From Deltaproteobacteria bacterium (GTDB taxonomy: Bacteria > Myxococcota_A > Bradymonadia > REDH01): a stretch of 64,000 bases of DNA. The notes under the pieces were generated by a model that saw only the letters and a program-made list of their open reading frames with translations, was not told the origin of the DNA and did no database searches. Location: NCBI GenBank assembly GCA_007693585.1, contig REDH01000196.1, positions 1-64,000 of the forward strand, given 5' to 3'. Below are positions 8,919 through 17,852 of this stretch, in pieces. A program made the translations under genes and the position numbers. Each line of letters begins with the position of its first letter. Positions within the stretch are counted from its first letter, which is position 1.

Positions 8919-9547
8919 CCCGGCTCGCCCACGGGATCCTCTTCTCGCTCCTCCCGCTGCTCGCCCTCACCGCCACCGCCGGCGCGCAGGATCGCCACGA
9001 CGCCGCCCGACAGGCCTACCTGCAGGGCATCGAGGCCTACGACGCCGGCGCCTTCGAAGACGCCGCTCGCCTGCTCCGACAGGCCTACGCCCTCGACCCC
9101 GACCCCCGCCTCGCCTTCAACGTCGGCCGAGCCTACGAGCTCGCCGGAGAACACGCTCTCGCCCTCGAATTCTTCGCCCTCGCACGCGACTCCGCCCGAA
9201 ACACCGAACTCGCCGATGTCGCCACCGATGCCATCGACCGAGTCCAGCAGGCCCGCACCGCATCCGCAACCCCGACCGCGGACGAACCCTCACCCCCCAC
9301 CGCCACGCCCTCCGCCTCCGTCGGACCCCACGCCGAAGGCGCCCTATTCATCGTCCCCGACCGCGGCCTGCGCGCCGTGCTCGGCAACGCTCCACCCGCC
9401 GAAACCCCCCTCACCCGACTGCTCCCTCCAGGCACGCACCGCGTCGAGGTCCTCACCGGCGACGGTCGCGTCCGACGCTACGAAATCTCCGCCGAACCCG
9501 GCACCGTGATCCTCATCCGGCCCAGCCACGCCCTGCGCACCGAGTAG
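8915..9547 (+). CDS. Exported TPR protein with PEGA-like C-terminus
   Basis: 210 residues. A signal peptide (about 1-24, ending AGA/QD) precedes tetratricopeptide-like helices (about 28-100) with the repeat pattern A-x-Y-L-x2-G-x2-A-Y-D-A-G. A Pro/Thr/Ser-rich linker follows, and then a small beta domain (about 140-205) with PPGTHRVEV, resembling PEGA carbohydrate-binding-like domains. It overlaps the glycosyltransferase stop by four bases (ATGA), so the two are probably co-translated; a common role in surface glycosylation is an inference. Confidence 0.8.
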   Translation: MTRLAHGILFSLLPLLALTATAGAQDRHDAARQAYLQGIEAYDAGAFEDAARLLRQAYALDPDPRLAFNVGRAYELAGEHALALEFFALARDSARNTELADVATDAIDRVQQARTASATPTADEPSPPTATPSASVGPHAEGALFIVPDRGLRAVLGNAPPAETPLTRLLPPGTHRVEVLTGDGRVRRYEISAEPGTVILIRPSHALRTE

Positions 9548-9614
9548 ATCACCCGACGCCGAAGCCCGCGCGGCCACGCCGCCTCCCCACCAACGCGAAC
9601 GGAACCAGCAGCTT

Positions 9615-9644
9615 CTGGCATCCGGGTCGCAGGATCGATACACT
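9615..9644 (+). promoter_or_regulatory. Candidate sigma-70-type promoter for the Cys-rich lipoprotein
   Basis: A -35 like CTGGCA (9615-9620) and a -10 like TACACT (9639-9644) are separated by 18 bases, about 100 bases before the start at 9744. Pattern match only. Confidence 0.4.
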
Positions 9645-9743
9645 GGCGTGCGGCCGAACCGCGTCGCCACCCACCTCGTCCCACTCTCCGCACGCCCGCC
9701 ATGATTCGGCCAGCCCGAACGCGGGCGCCGACCAGGGCCAATC

Positions 9744-12557
9744 ATGGGCTACCCCGCACTCCCCGCACGCGCAGCGCTCGCCCTCGCCGCCTCACTGCTC
9801 CTTCTCGCCGGATGCAGCCGAAGCCCCCTCGGCGAAGCCTGCGACAACGACCGCTGGTGCACCGACGGCCTCGTCTGCATCGAAGGGCGCTGCGCCGAAG
9901 CCAACCCCTGCCAGTGGGACGACCAGTGCTTCGGCGACCGCACCTGCATCGACCGACGCTGCACCACGCCCTGCAGCCGCGACCGCGACTGCCTCCCCGG
10001 TGAACGATGCCTCGACGGCCTCTGCGCCCCCGATGATTCCAGCGCGCCCGGGACCTCCGCCGACGCCTCCGAGGTCCCCGACACCAGCCATGACTCCTCC
10101 GACCCACCGGATGTCACGGACCCCACCGGACCACCACCGCTGTGCACCAGCGACGACGACTGCCCCGAAGGATGGAGCTGCATGGACGGGGAATGCATCG
10201 ACCCGGGATCCACCGGGCCACCGCCGCTGTGCGAGAGCGACGACGAATGCCCCGACGGGTGGACCTGCGTGAACGGACAGTGCGCCGAACCCGGATCCAC
10301 CGGGCCACCGCCGCTGTGCGAGAGCGACGACGAATGCCCCGACGGGTGGACCTGCGTGAACGGACAGTGCGCCGAACCCGGATCCACCGGGCCACCGCCG
10401 CTGTGCGAGAGCGACGACGAATGCCCCGACGGATGGGCCTGCGTGAACGGACAGTGCATCGCACAGCCGCCACCCCAGTGCACCACAAGCAGCGACTGCC
10501 CCGATGGATGGCGCTGCCGCGACGGCCGATGCACCGAACCCGACCCGGTCGGATGCCGGAGCAGCGCGGACTGCGACGACGGGGAACGGTGCCGCGACGG
10601 GCTCTGCGTGCCGCCCCCGCCGCCGGAGTGTCGCGACGACAGCGACTGCGACGACGATGCGTTCTGCGATCCCTTCTCGCGTCGCTGCACCCCCCGCACG
10701 GGATGCGACTCCGATGCCGACTGCGCGGACGGTCGCCGCTGCGTGTCGGGCGAGTGCGTGGCGATCGGCGAGTGCACGAGCGACGCCGACTGCGATGACC
10801 CCCTGCAGTGCACGAACGGCTTCTGCCTGCTCCCGCCCGGATGCGCGGGGGACGAAGACTGCGCGCCCGGCGAGCGCTGTGACCTGGGCATCTGTCAGCC
10901 CGTCGAGTGCCGAACCGATGCGGACTGCGAAGAGGGGTGGACCTGCTTCGCCCAGGTGACGTGTGTTCCGCCAGTGCCCTGCCGGACCGATGCAGACTGC
11001 CCCGAACTCACCCAGTGCATCGATGGCCTGTGCGAGGTCGACCTGCGGTGCAACGCGGCGGGAGAGTGCCCCGAGGGCTACAGCTGCGATCCCGGTGGCA
11101 ACTGCTTTCCGGACAACCTCTGCCTGACGGACGTCGACTGCCCTGAAGGATTCGTCTGCACGTTCCGTGCCTGCGTGCCCGCCCCGGAGTGTCGCGCGAA
11201 CGCCGACTGCGGCCCCCACGAACGATGCGTCGCCGAGCGCTGCGAACCGGTGCTGGAGTGCGTCGAGGACGGGCAGTGTGCGGGCGGAGAGACGTGCATC
11301 GACAACCGGTGCGTCTTCGACGGTCAGTGCAGGACCGACGACGACTGTGCTCCCGGCGAACGGTGCGACGCGTTCCAGTGCGTCTTCGACGGTCAGTGCA
11401 GGACCGACGACGACTGTGCTCCCGGCGAACGGTGCGACGCGTTCCAGTGCGTCTTCGACGGTCAGTGCAGGACCGACGACGACTGTGCTCCCGGCGAACG
11501 GTGCGACGCGTTCCAGTGCGTCTTCGACGGTCAGTGCAGGACCGACGACGCATGCGCTCCGGGAGAGATCTGTACCGGCAACGTCTGCATCCCGGGGTGC
11601 CGGGACGACGACGGCTGCGAGGCCGGGCGAATCTGCACGGGCAACGTCTGTGTTCCGGGATGTCGGGACGACGGCGCCTGCGGCCCGGGAGAGATCTGTA
11701 CCGGCAACGTCTGCATCCCGGGGTGCCGGGACAACACGGGCTGCCCGGAGGGTGCGATCTGCCGGGGAACGACCTGCATTCCGGGCTGCCGCTCGGACGC
11801 GGAGTGCCGGCCCGGTGAGTCGTGCCAAAGTGGACGATGCGTCTTCACGGGCGAGTGCCGGCGGGACGCAGAGTGTGGACCCGGCGAGCGGTGCGAGAAC
11901 TTCACGTGCGTGTTCGACGGAGAGTGCAGGACGGATGCCGACTGCGGACCGGGCGCGGCGTGCGAGGACTTCCGCTGCGTGAGTGTTCCCGACTGCCAGG
12001 TGGATGGAGACTGCGGACCGGGTGAGCTGTGCGTGAACGGATCGTGCGTCTTCTCCGGGGAGTGCCGAACGGACGAGGAGTGCCTTCCGGACGAGCAGTG
12101 CGAGAACTTCGCGTGCGTGCCACGGGAGGTGGACGAGTGCCAGACCGACGGGGACTGCAACCGGGGCGAACGGTGCCTGGATGGGCAGTGCCTTCCGCAG
12201 GGCTCGTGCCTCGTGGACGGCGACTGCCCGTTCGGGGAGGTGTGCGACTCGGGTCGCTGCGAGGCATCGATCCCGTGCGTGTTCAACGAGGAGTGCGGCT
12301 TCGCCGGACTCTGCATCGACGGCATCTGCCGGTTCCAGGAGCCGCAGTGCTTCGAGGACGTCGACTGCGGCGGTGACGGCAACCTCTGCGTCTTCGGGTT
12401 CTGTGCCCAGACGCGTCGATGCTTCGCCAGCTTCCAGTGCGGTCCCGGCCGAGTGTGTCGCAGCGGCTTCTGTGCACCGTCGACCGCACAGTGCACGTCG
12501 AACGCGGAGTGCCCGGGGGCCGAGGTCTGCATCGGCGGAACCTGCAGCGCGCCCTGA
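9744..12557 (+). CDS. Giant Cys-rich lipoprotein with ~37 four-cysteine modules
   Basis: 937 residues. The signal peptide ends in lipobox LAGC (Cys24). Almost the whole mature protein is a chain of about 37 modules of the form C-x4-5-C-x5-6-C-x4-6-C with acidic residues between the first two cysteines (for example CRTDADC...C...C). A Ser/Asp/Pro-rich spacer lies near residues 95-130. Such Dickkopf/EGF-like disulfide knots occur in large numbers in myxobacterial surface proteins; their function is unknown, with adhesion or a stalk-like spacer possible. Two sets of modules are nearly identical at DNA level (87-bp and 69-bp tandem repeats), so copy number may vary. An AGGG lies about seven bases before the ATG. 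Confidence 0.9.
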   Translation: MGYPALPARAALALAASLLLLAGCSRSPLGEACDNDRWCTDGLVCIEGRCAEANPCQWDDQCFGDRTCIDRRCTTPCSRDRDCLPGERCLDGLCAPDDSSAPGTSADASEVPDTSHDSSDPPDVTDPTGPPPLCTSDDDCPEGWSCMDGECIDPGSTGPPPLCESDDECPDGWTCVNGQCAEPGSTGPPPLCESDDECPDGWTCVNGQCAEPGSTGPPPLCESDDECPDGWACVNGQCIAQPPPQCTTSSDCPDGWRCRDGRCTEPDPVGCRSSADCDDGERCRDGLCVPPPPPECRDDSDCDDDAFCDPFSRRCTPRTGCDSDADCADGRRCVSGECVAIGECTSDADCDDPLQCTNGFCLLPPGCAGDEDCAPGERCDLGICQPVECRTDADCEEGWTCFAQVTCVPPVPCRTDADCPELTQCIDGLCEVDLRCNAAGECPEGYSCDPGGNCFPDNLCLTDVDCPEGFVCTFRACVPAPECRANADCGPHERCVAERCEPVLECVEDGQCAGGETCIDNRCVFDGQCRTDDDCAPGERCDAFQCVFDGQCRTDDDCAPGERCDAFQCVFDGQCRTDDDCAPGERCDAFQCVFDGQCRTDDACAPGEICTGNVCIPGCRDDDGCEAGRICTGNVCVPGCRDDGACGPGEICTGNVCIPGCRDNTGCPEGAICRGTTCIPGCRSDAECRPGESCQSGRCVFTGECRRDAECGPGERCENFTCVFDGECRTDADCGPGAACEDFRCVSVPDCQVDGDCGPGELCVNGSCVFSGECRTDEECLPDEQCENFACVPREVDECQTDGDCNRGERCLDGQCLPQGSCLVDGDCPFGEVCDSGRCEASIPCVFNEECGFAGLCIDGICRFQEPQCFEDVDCGGDGNLCVFGFCAQTRRCFASFQCGPGRVCRSGFCAPSTAQCTSNAECPGAEVCIGGTCSAP
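10206..10457 (+). repeat. 87-bp tandem repeat, ~2.9 copies, inside the Cys-rich lipoprotein gene
   Basis: Unit starts are at 10206, 10293 and 10380 (each GGATCCACCGGG). Copies are almost identical; the third changes one residue (Thr to Ala) and diverges after 10457. A more diverged copy precedes them (10119-10205). Each unit encodes 29 residues: a GSTGPPPL linker plus one four-cysteine module. Confidence 0.9.
11313..11549 (+). repeat. 69-bp tandem repeat, ~3.4 copies, inside the Cys-rich lipoprotein gene
   Basis: Identical units start at 11313, 11382, 11451 and 11520 and encode VFDGQCRTDDDCAPGE plus RCDAFQC. The last copy diverges about 30 bases in. Perfect identity, including synonymous sites, indicates recent duplication. 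Confidence 0.92.
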
Positions 12558-12933
12558 ACCCGGAGCGACGCCGGCGGGAGCATCCCATCATCGCGAGAGC
12601 GCTGCAGATGCCGGTCTTCGCCGTGCGGAGGTGAACGGGCTGCGTCGGGCAACCCGTATCGGGAGGGATGCTCCACGCCTCGACCACGTGGCGGCCGTGT
12701 GCCGGCGTACGTGCCGGGCCGGCCGGACCGTCAGCGGCCCGGGATGGAGCACGCCTGCGGCAGAGAGCCTCCGGCAGGGACGGGAATTCCGCACCCGGTG
12801 CGCGGAGCCCTCCGAAACAGGGACACCACCAGTCTCGCTTCACCGACTGGTCAGCGCATCCCTCCGGGGGATTCCATCCGGAGGGGCGTGGTCGCCACGC
12901 TCGGCTCTCGCGGTGGAACCCGGCGCAAAGGCG
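12558..12933. other. Convergent intergenic region without a convincing gene
   Basis: This stretch lies between the plus-strand Cys-rich gene and the minus-strand ihfB-like gene. Open frames across it read as extensions or shadows of neighbours and have no ribosome site or recognisable composition. Two hairpins near 12828-12885 are the only structure I see. Confidence 0.6.
12828..12885. terminator. Two hairpins between convergent genes, possible bidirectional terminator
   Basis: ACCAGTC (12828-12834) pairs with GACTGGT (12845-12851), and CCCTCCGG (12860-12867) pairs with CCGGAGGG (12878-12885); both loops are ten bases. No T-run follows either stem, so they are only candidates for ending transcription from the Cys-rich gene and from ihfB. 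Confidence 0.35.
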
Positions 12934-13224
12934 TCAGGGCTCGTCCGTCAGGGCGTCGACCATCTCGCGCAGCTGCTTGCCGACCTTGAAGTGAATGGCC
13001 TGCTTGCTGTCCACAGGCACTTCCTCGCCCGTCTTCGGGTTGCGGCCGACGTACGCGCGGTGCTGCTTGAGGGAGAAGGAGCCGAATCCCCGGATCTCGA
13101 TGCGGTTTCCGCTCTCGAGCGAAGCAGCCAGGGCCTCGAAGATGCAATTGACGGCTTCTTCCGCTCGCTTGCGCGGAAGATCCTGGGACTGTGCGAGGCG
13201 CTCGATCAATTCACTTTTCGTCAT
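12934..13224 (-). CDS. ihfB: Integration host factor subunit beta (HU/IHF family)
   Basis: 96 residues. The N-terminus [12 protein letters not shown] is that of IHF beta rather than HU, followed by the family core [12 protein letters not shown] and the DNA-minor-groove arm [10 protein letters not shown] with the intercalating proline. It bends DNA as a dimer and supports recombination, replication and sigma-54 promoter looping; rpoN is encoded at 43505. The ATG at 13224 was chosen over a longer frame because family similarity begins exactly there. A well-formed promoter lies upstream. The alpha partner is not in the window, so a homodimeric HU-like role cannot be excluded. Confidence 0.93.
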   Translation of the reverse strand: MTKSELIERLAQSQDLPRKRAEEAVNCIFEALAASLESGNRIEIRGFGSFSLKQHRAYVGRNPKTGEEVPVDSKQAIHFKVGKQLREMVDALTDEP

Positions 13225-13332
13225 CGCGTGCACCTGATGGATGAGGTCGATGTCCAGTGGAGTGTCTGGCCGGGCCGCGAGGTGCAGTGCACTCAAATTC
13301 AAGTATGCCGCACCGCGACGCAGCGGGGCGTC

Positions 13333-13360
13333 AGGGTACTGCCGTCCGGTTCCCTGTCAA
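13333..13360 (-). promoter_or_regulatory. Predicted sigma-70 promoter of ihfB
   Basis: Read on the minus strand: a perfect -35 TTGACA (13360-13355), 16-base spacer, -10 TACCCT (13338-13333). This gives a leader of about 100 bases before the ATG at 13224. Confidence 0.6.
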
Positions 13361-13493
13361 GGCGCGGATGCCCCTGATTTCGATGTATACGTTCATCAAC
13401 CCGGGCGCCATGTAGGTGTCTCCCTGACACGGGCGCACAGGCTACCGGCGACGCCGAGTCCGGCGGACGCCCCGTACCGATGTCGGACGTCCT

Positions 13494-13521
13494 TTGCAGT
13501 CACACGCACATCCGCTACAAT
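13494..13521 (+). promoter_or_regulatory. Predicted sigma-70 promoter of the first IgGFc-type lipoprotein
   Basis: -35 TTGCAG (13494-13499), 16-base spacer, -10 TACAAT (13516-13521). A start near 13528 would leave about 110 bases of leader. It probably also serves the paralogue at 15761, which follows after 49 bases. Confidence 0.6.
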
Positions 13522-13635
13522 CCCAGCGCTGTGGCGTTTGGCGCCGCATGAGACCGGGCCGAGAGGCTCGCCGGACTTCCGGCACCTCACCGCGCTCCGG
13601 TCGCTCCTTGCCCCCTCCCCGCATCAGGGTTCGCC

Positions 13636-15711
13636 GTGAACATGTCGCGACCGTCGTGGATCATCGTGGTGTCCATTCTCCTTCTCGGGCTCCCCTGGTG
13701 GAGTGCCTGCAGTGACGACGACAACGCCGGTGCAGGGGATGGCGAGTGCCGCTTCGGCGAGGAGCTTCGGGACGGTCGCTGTGTCCGGGTGGGTGGAGGC
13801 GGCGGTGCCGTGGACAGCCGATCCGGGGTGCCCGGCTCGGGCCCCGGAGGCACGGTGACGGACCCCGGCACTCCGACGTCCACGGGGGTGCTCCCGGAGC
13901 TGTCGTGTGACGCGGGCGCGTCCTACTGCGTCAACCCGGGGCTGGCAGCGGTGTGCAACGCGTCGGGGGACGGACACGCCGAAGAGCGGCCCTGCTCGGA
14001 GACGGAGCGGTGCACGATGCGGGATGGCGTGGCCGTGTGCATCCTGGGCAGCCAGGACCGCTGCGACGAGCCCGGCGAGTTCGTGACCTGCTCGGGGCCG
14101 GCGCAATACGTGGCCTGCGGGGACAACGGCTTCGCGGACATGGACAACCTGATCCCGTGCCCGGCCGAGGAGCCCTTCTGCCGGACCGGAATGGGGTGCA
14201 CAGCGTCGATCTGCACCCCGGGCACGCTCCTGTGCGAAGGAAACCAGGTGCGGCGGTGCAACGAGGCGGGCGACGACACGGACTTCGTCGAGAACTGCTC
14301 GGCGGGCTGCGAGGGCAACACCTGCGTGGACCCCTGCTCGGACGACGGGAAGGGCTCCTACGTCGGGTGCGACTTCTACGCCCTCTACCTGGACAACGCC
14401 GAGGACAACGGGCGTCGGGACTGGGCCGTCACCGTCTCGAACGTGTCGCCGAATCCCGTCGAGATCGAGATCGTGGACGGCAACGGGGAGACGGCCGCAG
14501 CAGCGACCATCCCGTCCCGGCAACTCGAGACCTTCCGGCTGCCATCGCGGGCCGCGGGCCGGACGGAGATCCACAACGAAGCCTACCGGATCGTGTCCTC
14601 CGGTGCCGTGACCGTGCACCAGTTCAACCCCCTCGACAACGAAGGCGCCTTCTCCAACGACGCCTCCCTGCTGTTCCCGACCAACGCGATCGGGACGGAC
14701 TATCTCGTTCTCTCCTGGCCGGCCGTCGGGTCGCGCCGCGGATTCGTCACGATCATCGCCACCGAGGAAGAAGCCCCGACCGAGGTTCGCGTCCGCCCCT
14801 CCATCAACGTGGCCGCGGGGGGCGGCGTCCCCGCAATGCAGGCGAACCAGTGGACCACCGTCACGCTGCAGCGCGGGCAGGTGCTCAACCTGAACAGCGC
14901 GGCGGCCGACGCCGACTTCACCGGAACCGAGGTCCAGTCCGATCACCCGGTGGTGGTCTTCGCAGGCTCGGAAGCCACGACCGTTCCCCTGAACACCGCC
15001 TACGCCGACCACCTCGAGCAGCAGCTCACGCCCACCGACACCTGGGGCAGCGACTACATCATCGCCAAGTTCCGACCGCGCGGAAACGAACCCGACGTGT
15101 TCCGCGTCCTCGCCCTCGAGGACAACACCATCCTCATCACCTCCCCGGCGATCCCCAACGTGGACGGCCGGACCCTCCGGCGCGGAGAGTTCGTGCAGTT
15201 CGAGGAGCGACGCAACTTCGAGGTCCGCGGACGAAGCGGCGTCAGCGGAAACCCCGCCCCCATCTCCGTCGGTCAGTTCATGGTCGGATCCAACTTTGGC
15301 TGCACCCAGGGCGCGTTCGGACCCAGCTGCCCCAACCCGCGCCCGATCCCGGCCTCCTCCCGATGCGGCAACTCCGCGATCGGGGACCCCGCGTTCCTGC
15401 TCAACGTGCCCACCCGCCAGTTCCTGAGCGAGTACGTGTTCTACGTCCCGGCCCAGTACCACGAGAACTACATCTCGGTCGTCGCCCGAACCGGCACCGG
15501 GATCCAGCTCGACGGAAGCCCCATGGGCGCCCCGCCACAGCGCGTGGAGGGCACCCCGTTCGACGTCTTCCACATGCCCGTGCAGGCCGGCGTGCGCACC
15601 CTCACCGCCGACCGGGCCGTCGGCCTCTACGTGTACGGCTACGACTGCGACGTCTCCTACGCCTATCCCGGCGGCATGAACCTCGACGTCGACGCCGCCA
15701 GCAACTTCTGA
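13636..15711 (+). CDS. IgGFc-binding-domain lipoprotein, first of a tandem pair
   Basis: 691 residues. The signal peptide ends at Cys25 (WWSAC, a slightly atypical lipobox), followed by a Gly/Thr-rich spacer. A Cys-rich segment (about 90-235, with CDAGASYCVNPGL and PCSDDGKGSYVGCDF) precedes a long beta-rich domain (about 240-690) with the IgGFc-binding N-terminal pattern: VHQFNPL, NDASLLFPTNAIG, LVLSWP, ADHLEQQL and a C-terminal GLYVYGYDCDVSYAYPGGM. The family is found on animal mucus proteins and bacterial surface proteins; its ligand here is unknown. The GTG at 13636 lies six bases after an AGGG; ATG 13642 is the alternative. The next gene is a paralogue of identical length. Confidence 0.85.
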   Translation: MNMSRPSWIIVVSILLLGLPWWSACSDDDNAGAGDGECRFGEELRDGRCVRVGGGGGAVDSRSGVPGSGPGGTVTDPGTPTSTGVLPELSCDAGASYCVNPGLAAVCNASGDGHAEERPCSETERCTMRDGVAVCILGSQDRCDEPGEFVTCSGPAQYVACGDNGFADMDNLIPCPAEEPFCRTGMGCTASICTPGTLLCEGNQVRRCNEAGDDTDFVENCSAGCEGNTCVDPCSDDGKGSYVGCDFYALYLDNAEDNGRRDWAVTVSNVSPNPVEIEIVDGNGETAAAATIPSRQLETFRLPSRAAGRTEIHNEAYRIVSSGAVTVHQFNPLDNEGAFSNDASLLFPTNAIGTDYLVLSWPAVGSRRGFVTIIATEEEAPTEVRVRPSINVAAGGGVPAMQANQWTTVTLQRGQVLNLNSAAADADFTGTEVQSDHPVVVFAGSEATTVPLNTAYADHLEQQLTPTDTWGSDYIIAKFRPRGNEPDVFRVLALEDNTILITSPAIPNVDGRTLRRGEFVQFEERRNFEVRGRSGVSGNPAPISVGQFMVGSNFGCTQGAFGPSCPNPRPIPASSRCGNSAIGDPAFLLNVPTRQFLSEYVFYVPAQYHENYISVVARTGTGIQLDGSPMGAPPQRVEGTPFDVFHMPVQAGVRTLTADRAVGLYVYGYDCDVSYAYPGGMNLDVDAASNF

Positions 15712-15760
15712 CCGGCACCACGCCGGATCCCTCGCCGCAATCTGCCCGGAGCCGGCCACC

Positions 15761-17836
15761 ATGACCGACCACGCGAACGCCCGTCGAATCGCAACACTCC
15801 TGACCGGACTGCTCCTCACGGTCACCGGTTCCCTGGCCGGCTGCAGCGACGAATCCACCGGCGAGGCATCGCCCGAGTGCCGGTTCGGCTGGACCGCCGG
15901 ACCCGACGGAACCTGCATCCCTCCGCGCCCCCCCACCCCCACCATCCCCGGAACCAGCGACGAGCCACCCAGGAGCTCCGAAGGCGACACCTCCGACCCC
16001 CCCTCCCCATCCACGAGCAGCTCCGGGTCCGATCCCGACCTCAGCTGCGAGCCCGGTGCCTCCTACTGCGCCAACCCCGTCACCGCCGCTGTCTGCAACG
16101 AGACCGGCGATGGCCACGTGGAAGAGACCCCCTGCCCCGATGGCGAAGTCTGCCGCCAGCGCGACGCCGTCGCCATCTGCCTCCCCGGCAATGCGGACCG
16201 ATGCGAACCCGGCGACCTCGTTCACTGCGCCGGTCCCGCCAGCTTCGTCGCCTGCGGACAGGACGGCTTCCCGGAGGACGTCCCGTCCAATTGCCCCCCG
16301 GAGACCCCCTTCTGCCGCTCCGGCATGGGCTGCACCGACGCGATCTGCAACCCGGGCATCCGCTCGTGCGACGGCAACCAGGTCGTGGAATGCAGCCAGG
16401 ACGGCCAGTCCCAGACCCCGATCACCAACTGCCCCGCCGGCTGCGCCGCAGGCCAGTGCATCGACCCCTGCGACGATGACGGCAAGGGCTCCTACGTCGG
16501 CTGCGACTTCTTCGCCGTCTACCTCGACAACTCAGTGCCCGCCAACAACGTGCGCAGACCATGGGCCGTCACCGTCTCGAACACCAGCTCCACATCCTCC
16601 GTCGACATCAGCATCCTCGACGCCAACGGAGACGCCCTGCAGGAAAGCACCCTCGGCCCCTCCACACTCGAGACCTTCCAGCTCCCCCCCCGCGAAGCCA
16701 GCCGAAGCGAGATCCACAACGACTCCTTCCGGATCAGCGCCACCGGACCCATCACCGTCCACCAGTTCAACCCGCTCGACAACATCGGCGCCTTCTCCAA
16801 CGACGCCTCGCTGCTCTTCCCCAGCAACGCGCTCGGCCAGCGCTACCTCGTTCTCTCGTGGCCCCGAATCACGAACCGGACCGGCTTCGTCACCGTGATC
16901 GCCGCCGAAGACGACGGCCCCACGGAGGTGCGCATCCGCCCCACCGCCCCGGTCGAATCCGGAAGCGGCGTCCCCGCCATGGCCGTCGGAACCTGGAATA
17001 CCCTCACCCTCAACCCCGGCCAGGTCCTCAACCTCGTCACCCTGGCCACACAGGGCGACTTCACCGGCACCGAGATCGAGGCGGATCGTCGCATCTCCGT
17101 GTTCGCGGGCGCACAGTCCACCCAGGTGCCCATCGGCACCTCCTACGCCGACCATCTCGAACAGCAGCTCTTCCCGACCGAAATCTGGGGGGACAGCTAC
17201 GTCGCCGCCAAGTTCAGACCCCGGGGCAACGAGCCCGATGTCTACCGGGTCATGGCCCTGCACGATGGAACACGGATCGAGACCACGCCAAACATCCCCA
17301 ATGTACACGGACAGATGCTGGCGTCCGGGGCCTACCTGCAGTTCCAGGAGCGTCGCCACTTCGAGATTCGGGGCGTCAACGCCGTCGACGAGACCCCGGC
17401 ACCCATCCTCCTCGGCCAGTTCATGACGGGCTCCAACATGAGCGGTATCCCCAGCACGTGCCCGGCCGGCTGCGGCGGCCTGTTCAGCCCGTGCAGCACC
17501 GGGATCGGCGACCCGACCTACGTGCTCAACGTCCCGACCCGGCAGTTCCTCTCCGACTACGTCTTCTACGTGCCGGCCGACTACCGCGAGAACAACCTCT
17601 CCATCGTCGCCCGTCCCTCCACCACCATCACCCTCAACGGGCAGCCCCTGAGCGCGGCGCCGCAGGCCGTCGAGGGCACCCAGTGGCGCGTGTATCACGC
17701 CCAGGTCCCCGCCGGTGTGAACCGCCTCGGCGCGAGCGACCCGGTGGGCCTGTACGTCTACGGCTACGACTGCGACGTGTCCTACGGCTACCCGGGCGGG
17801 ATGAACCTGGACATCGACGCGATCGTGGACTTCTGA
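15761..17836 (+). CDS. IgGFc-binding-domain lipoprotein, second of a tandem pair
   Basis: 691 residues, paralogous over its full length to the preceding gene. The signal peptide ends in a good lipobox, LAGC (Cys28). After a Pro/Thr/Ser spacer come the same Cys-rich segment (CEPGASYCANPVT, DDDGKGSYVGCDF) and the same beta-rich IgGFc-type domain (VHQFNPLDNIGAFSNDASLL, ADHLEQQLFP, GLYVYGYDCDVSYGYPGGM). The N-terminal spacers have diverged most, as expected for an unstructured anchor. It is 49 bases downstream of its paralogue and probably in the same transcript. A duplicated pair may give two receptors or adhesins with different specificity; this is an inference. Confidence 0.85.
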   Translation: MTDHANARRIATLLTGLLLTVTGSLAGCSDESTGEASPECRFGWTAGPDGTCIPPRPPTPTIPGTSDEPPRSSEGDTSDPPSPSTSSSGSDPDLSCEPGASYCANPVTAAVCNETGDGHVEETPCPDGEVCRQRDAVAICLPGNADRCEPGDLVHCAGPASFVACGQDGFPEDVPSNCPPETPFCRSGMGCTDAICNPGIRSCDGNQVVECSQDGQSQTPITNCPAGCAAGQCIDPCDDDGKGSYVGCDFFAVYLDNSVPANNVRRPWAVTVSNTSSTSSVDISILDANGDALQESTLGPSTLETFQLPPREASRSEIHNDSFRISATGPITVHQFNPLDNIGAFSNDASLLFPSNALGQRYLVLSWPRITNRTGFVTVIAAEDDGPTEVRIRPTAPVESGSGVPAMAVGTWNTLTLNPGQVLNLVTLATQGDFTGTEIEADRRISVFAGAQSTQVPIGTSYADHLEQQLFPTEIWGDSYVAAKFRPRGNEPDVYRVMALHDGTRIETTPNIPNVHGQMLASGAYLQFQERRHFEIRGVNAVDETPAPILLGQFMTGSNMSGIPSTCPAGCGGLFSPCSTGIGDPTYVLNVPTRQFLSDYVFYVPADYRENNLSIVARPSTTITLNGQPLSAAPQAVEGTQWRVYHAQVPAGVNRLGASDPVGLYVYGYDCDVSYGYPGGMNLDIDAIVDF

Positions 17837-17852
17837 GCCACGGTTGCATGCC

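Larger units (their letters stand above)
13225..13635. other. Divergent promoter region between ihfB and the first IgGFc-type gene
   Basis: No gene is visible in these 411 bases. They hold one good promoter on each strand (13333-13360 minus, 13494-13521 plus). Confidence 0.6.

Noticed and set aside
12558-12933. Possible small gene between the Cys-rich gene and ihfB
   Set aside because: All frames are extensions of shadows without start signals or recognisable products.
13624-16014. 796-residue minus-strand frame opposite the first IgGFc-type gene
   Set aside because: No domain, no ribosome site, and skewed Gly/Val/Asp/Arg composition; it mirrors the lipoprotein.
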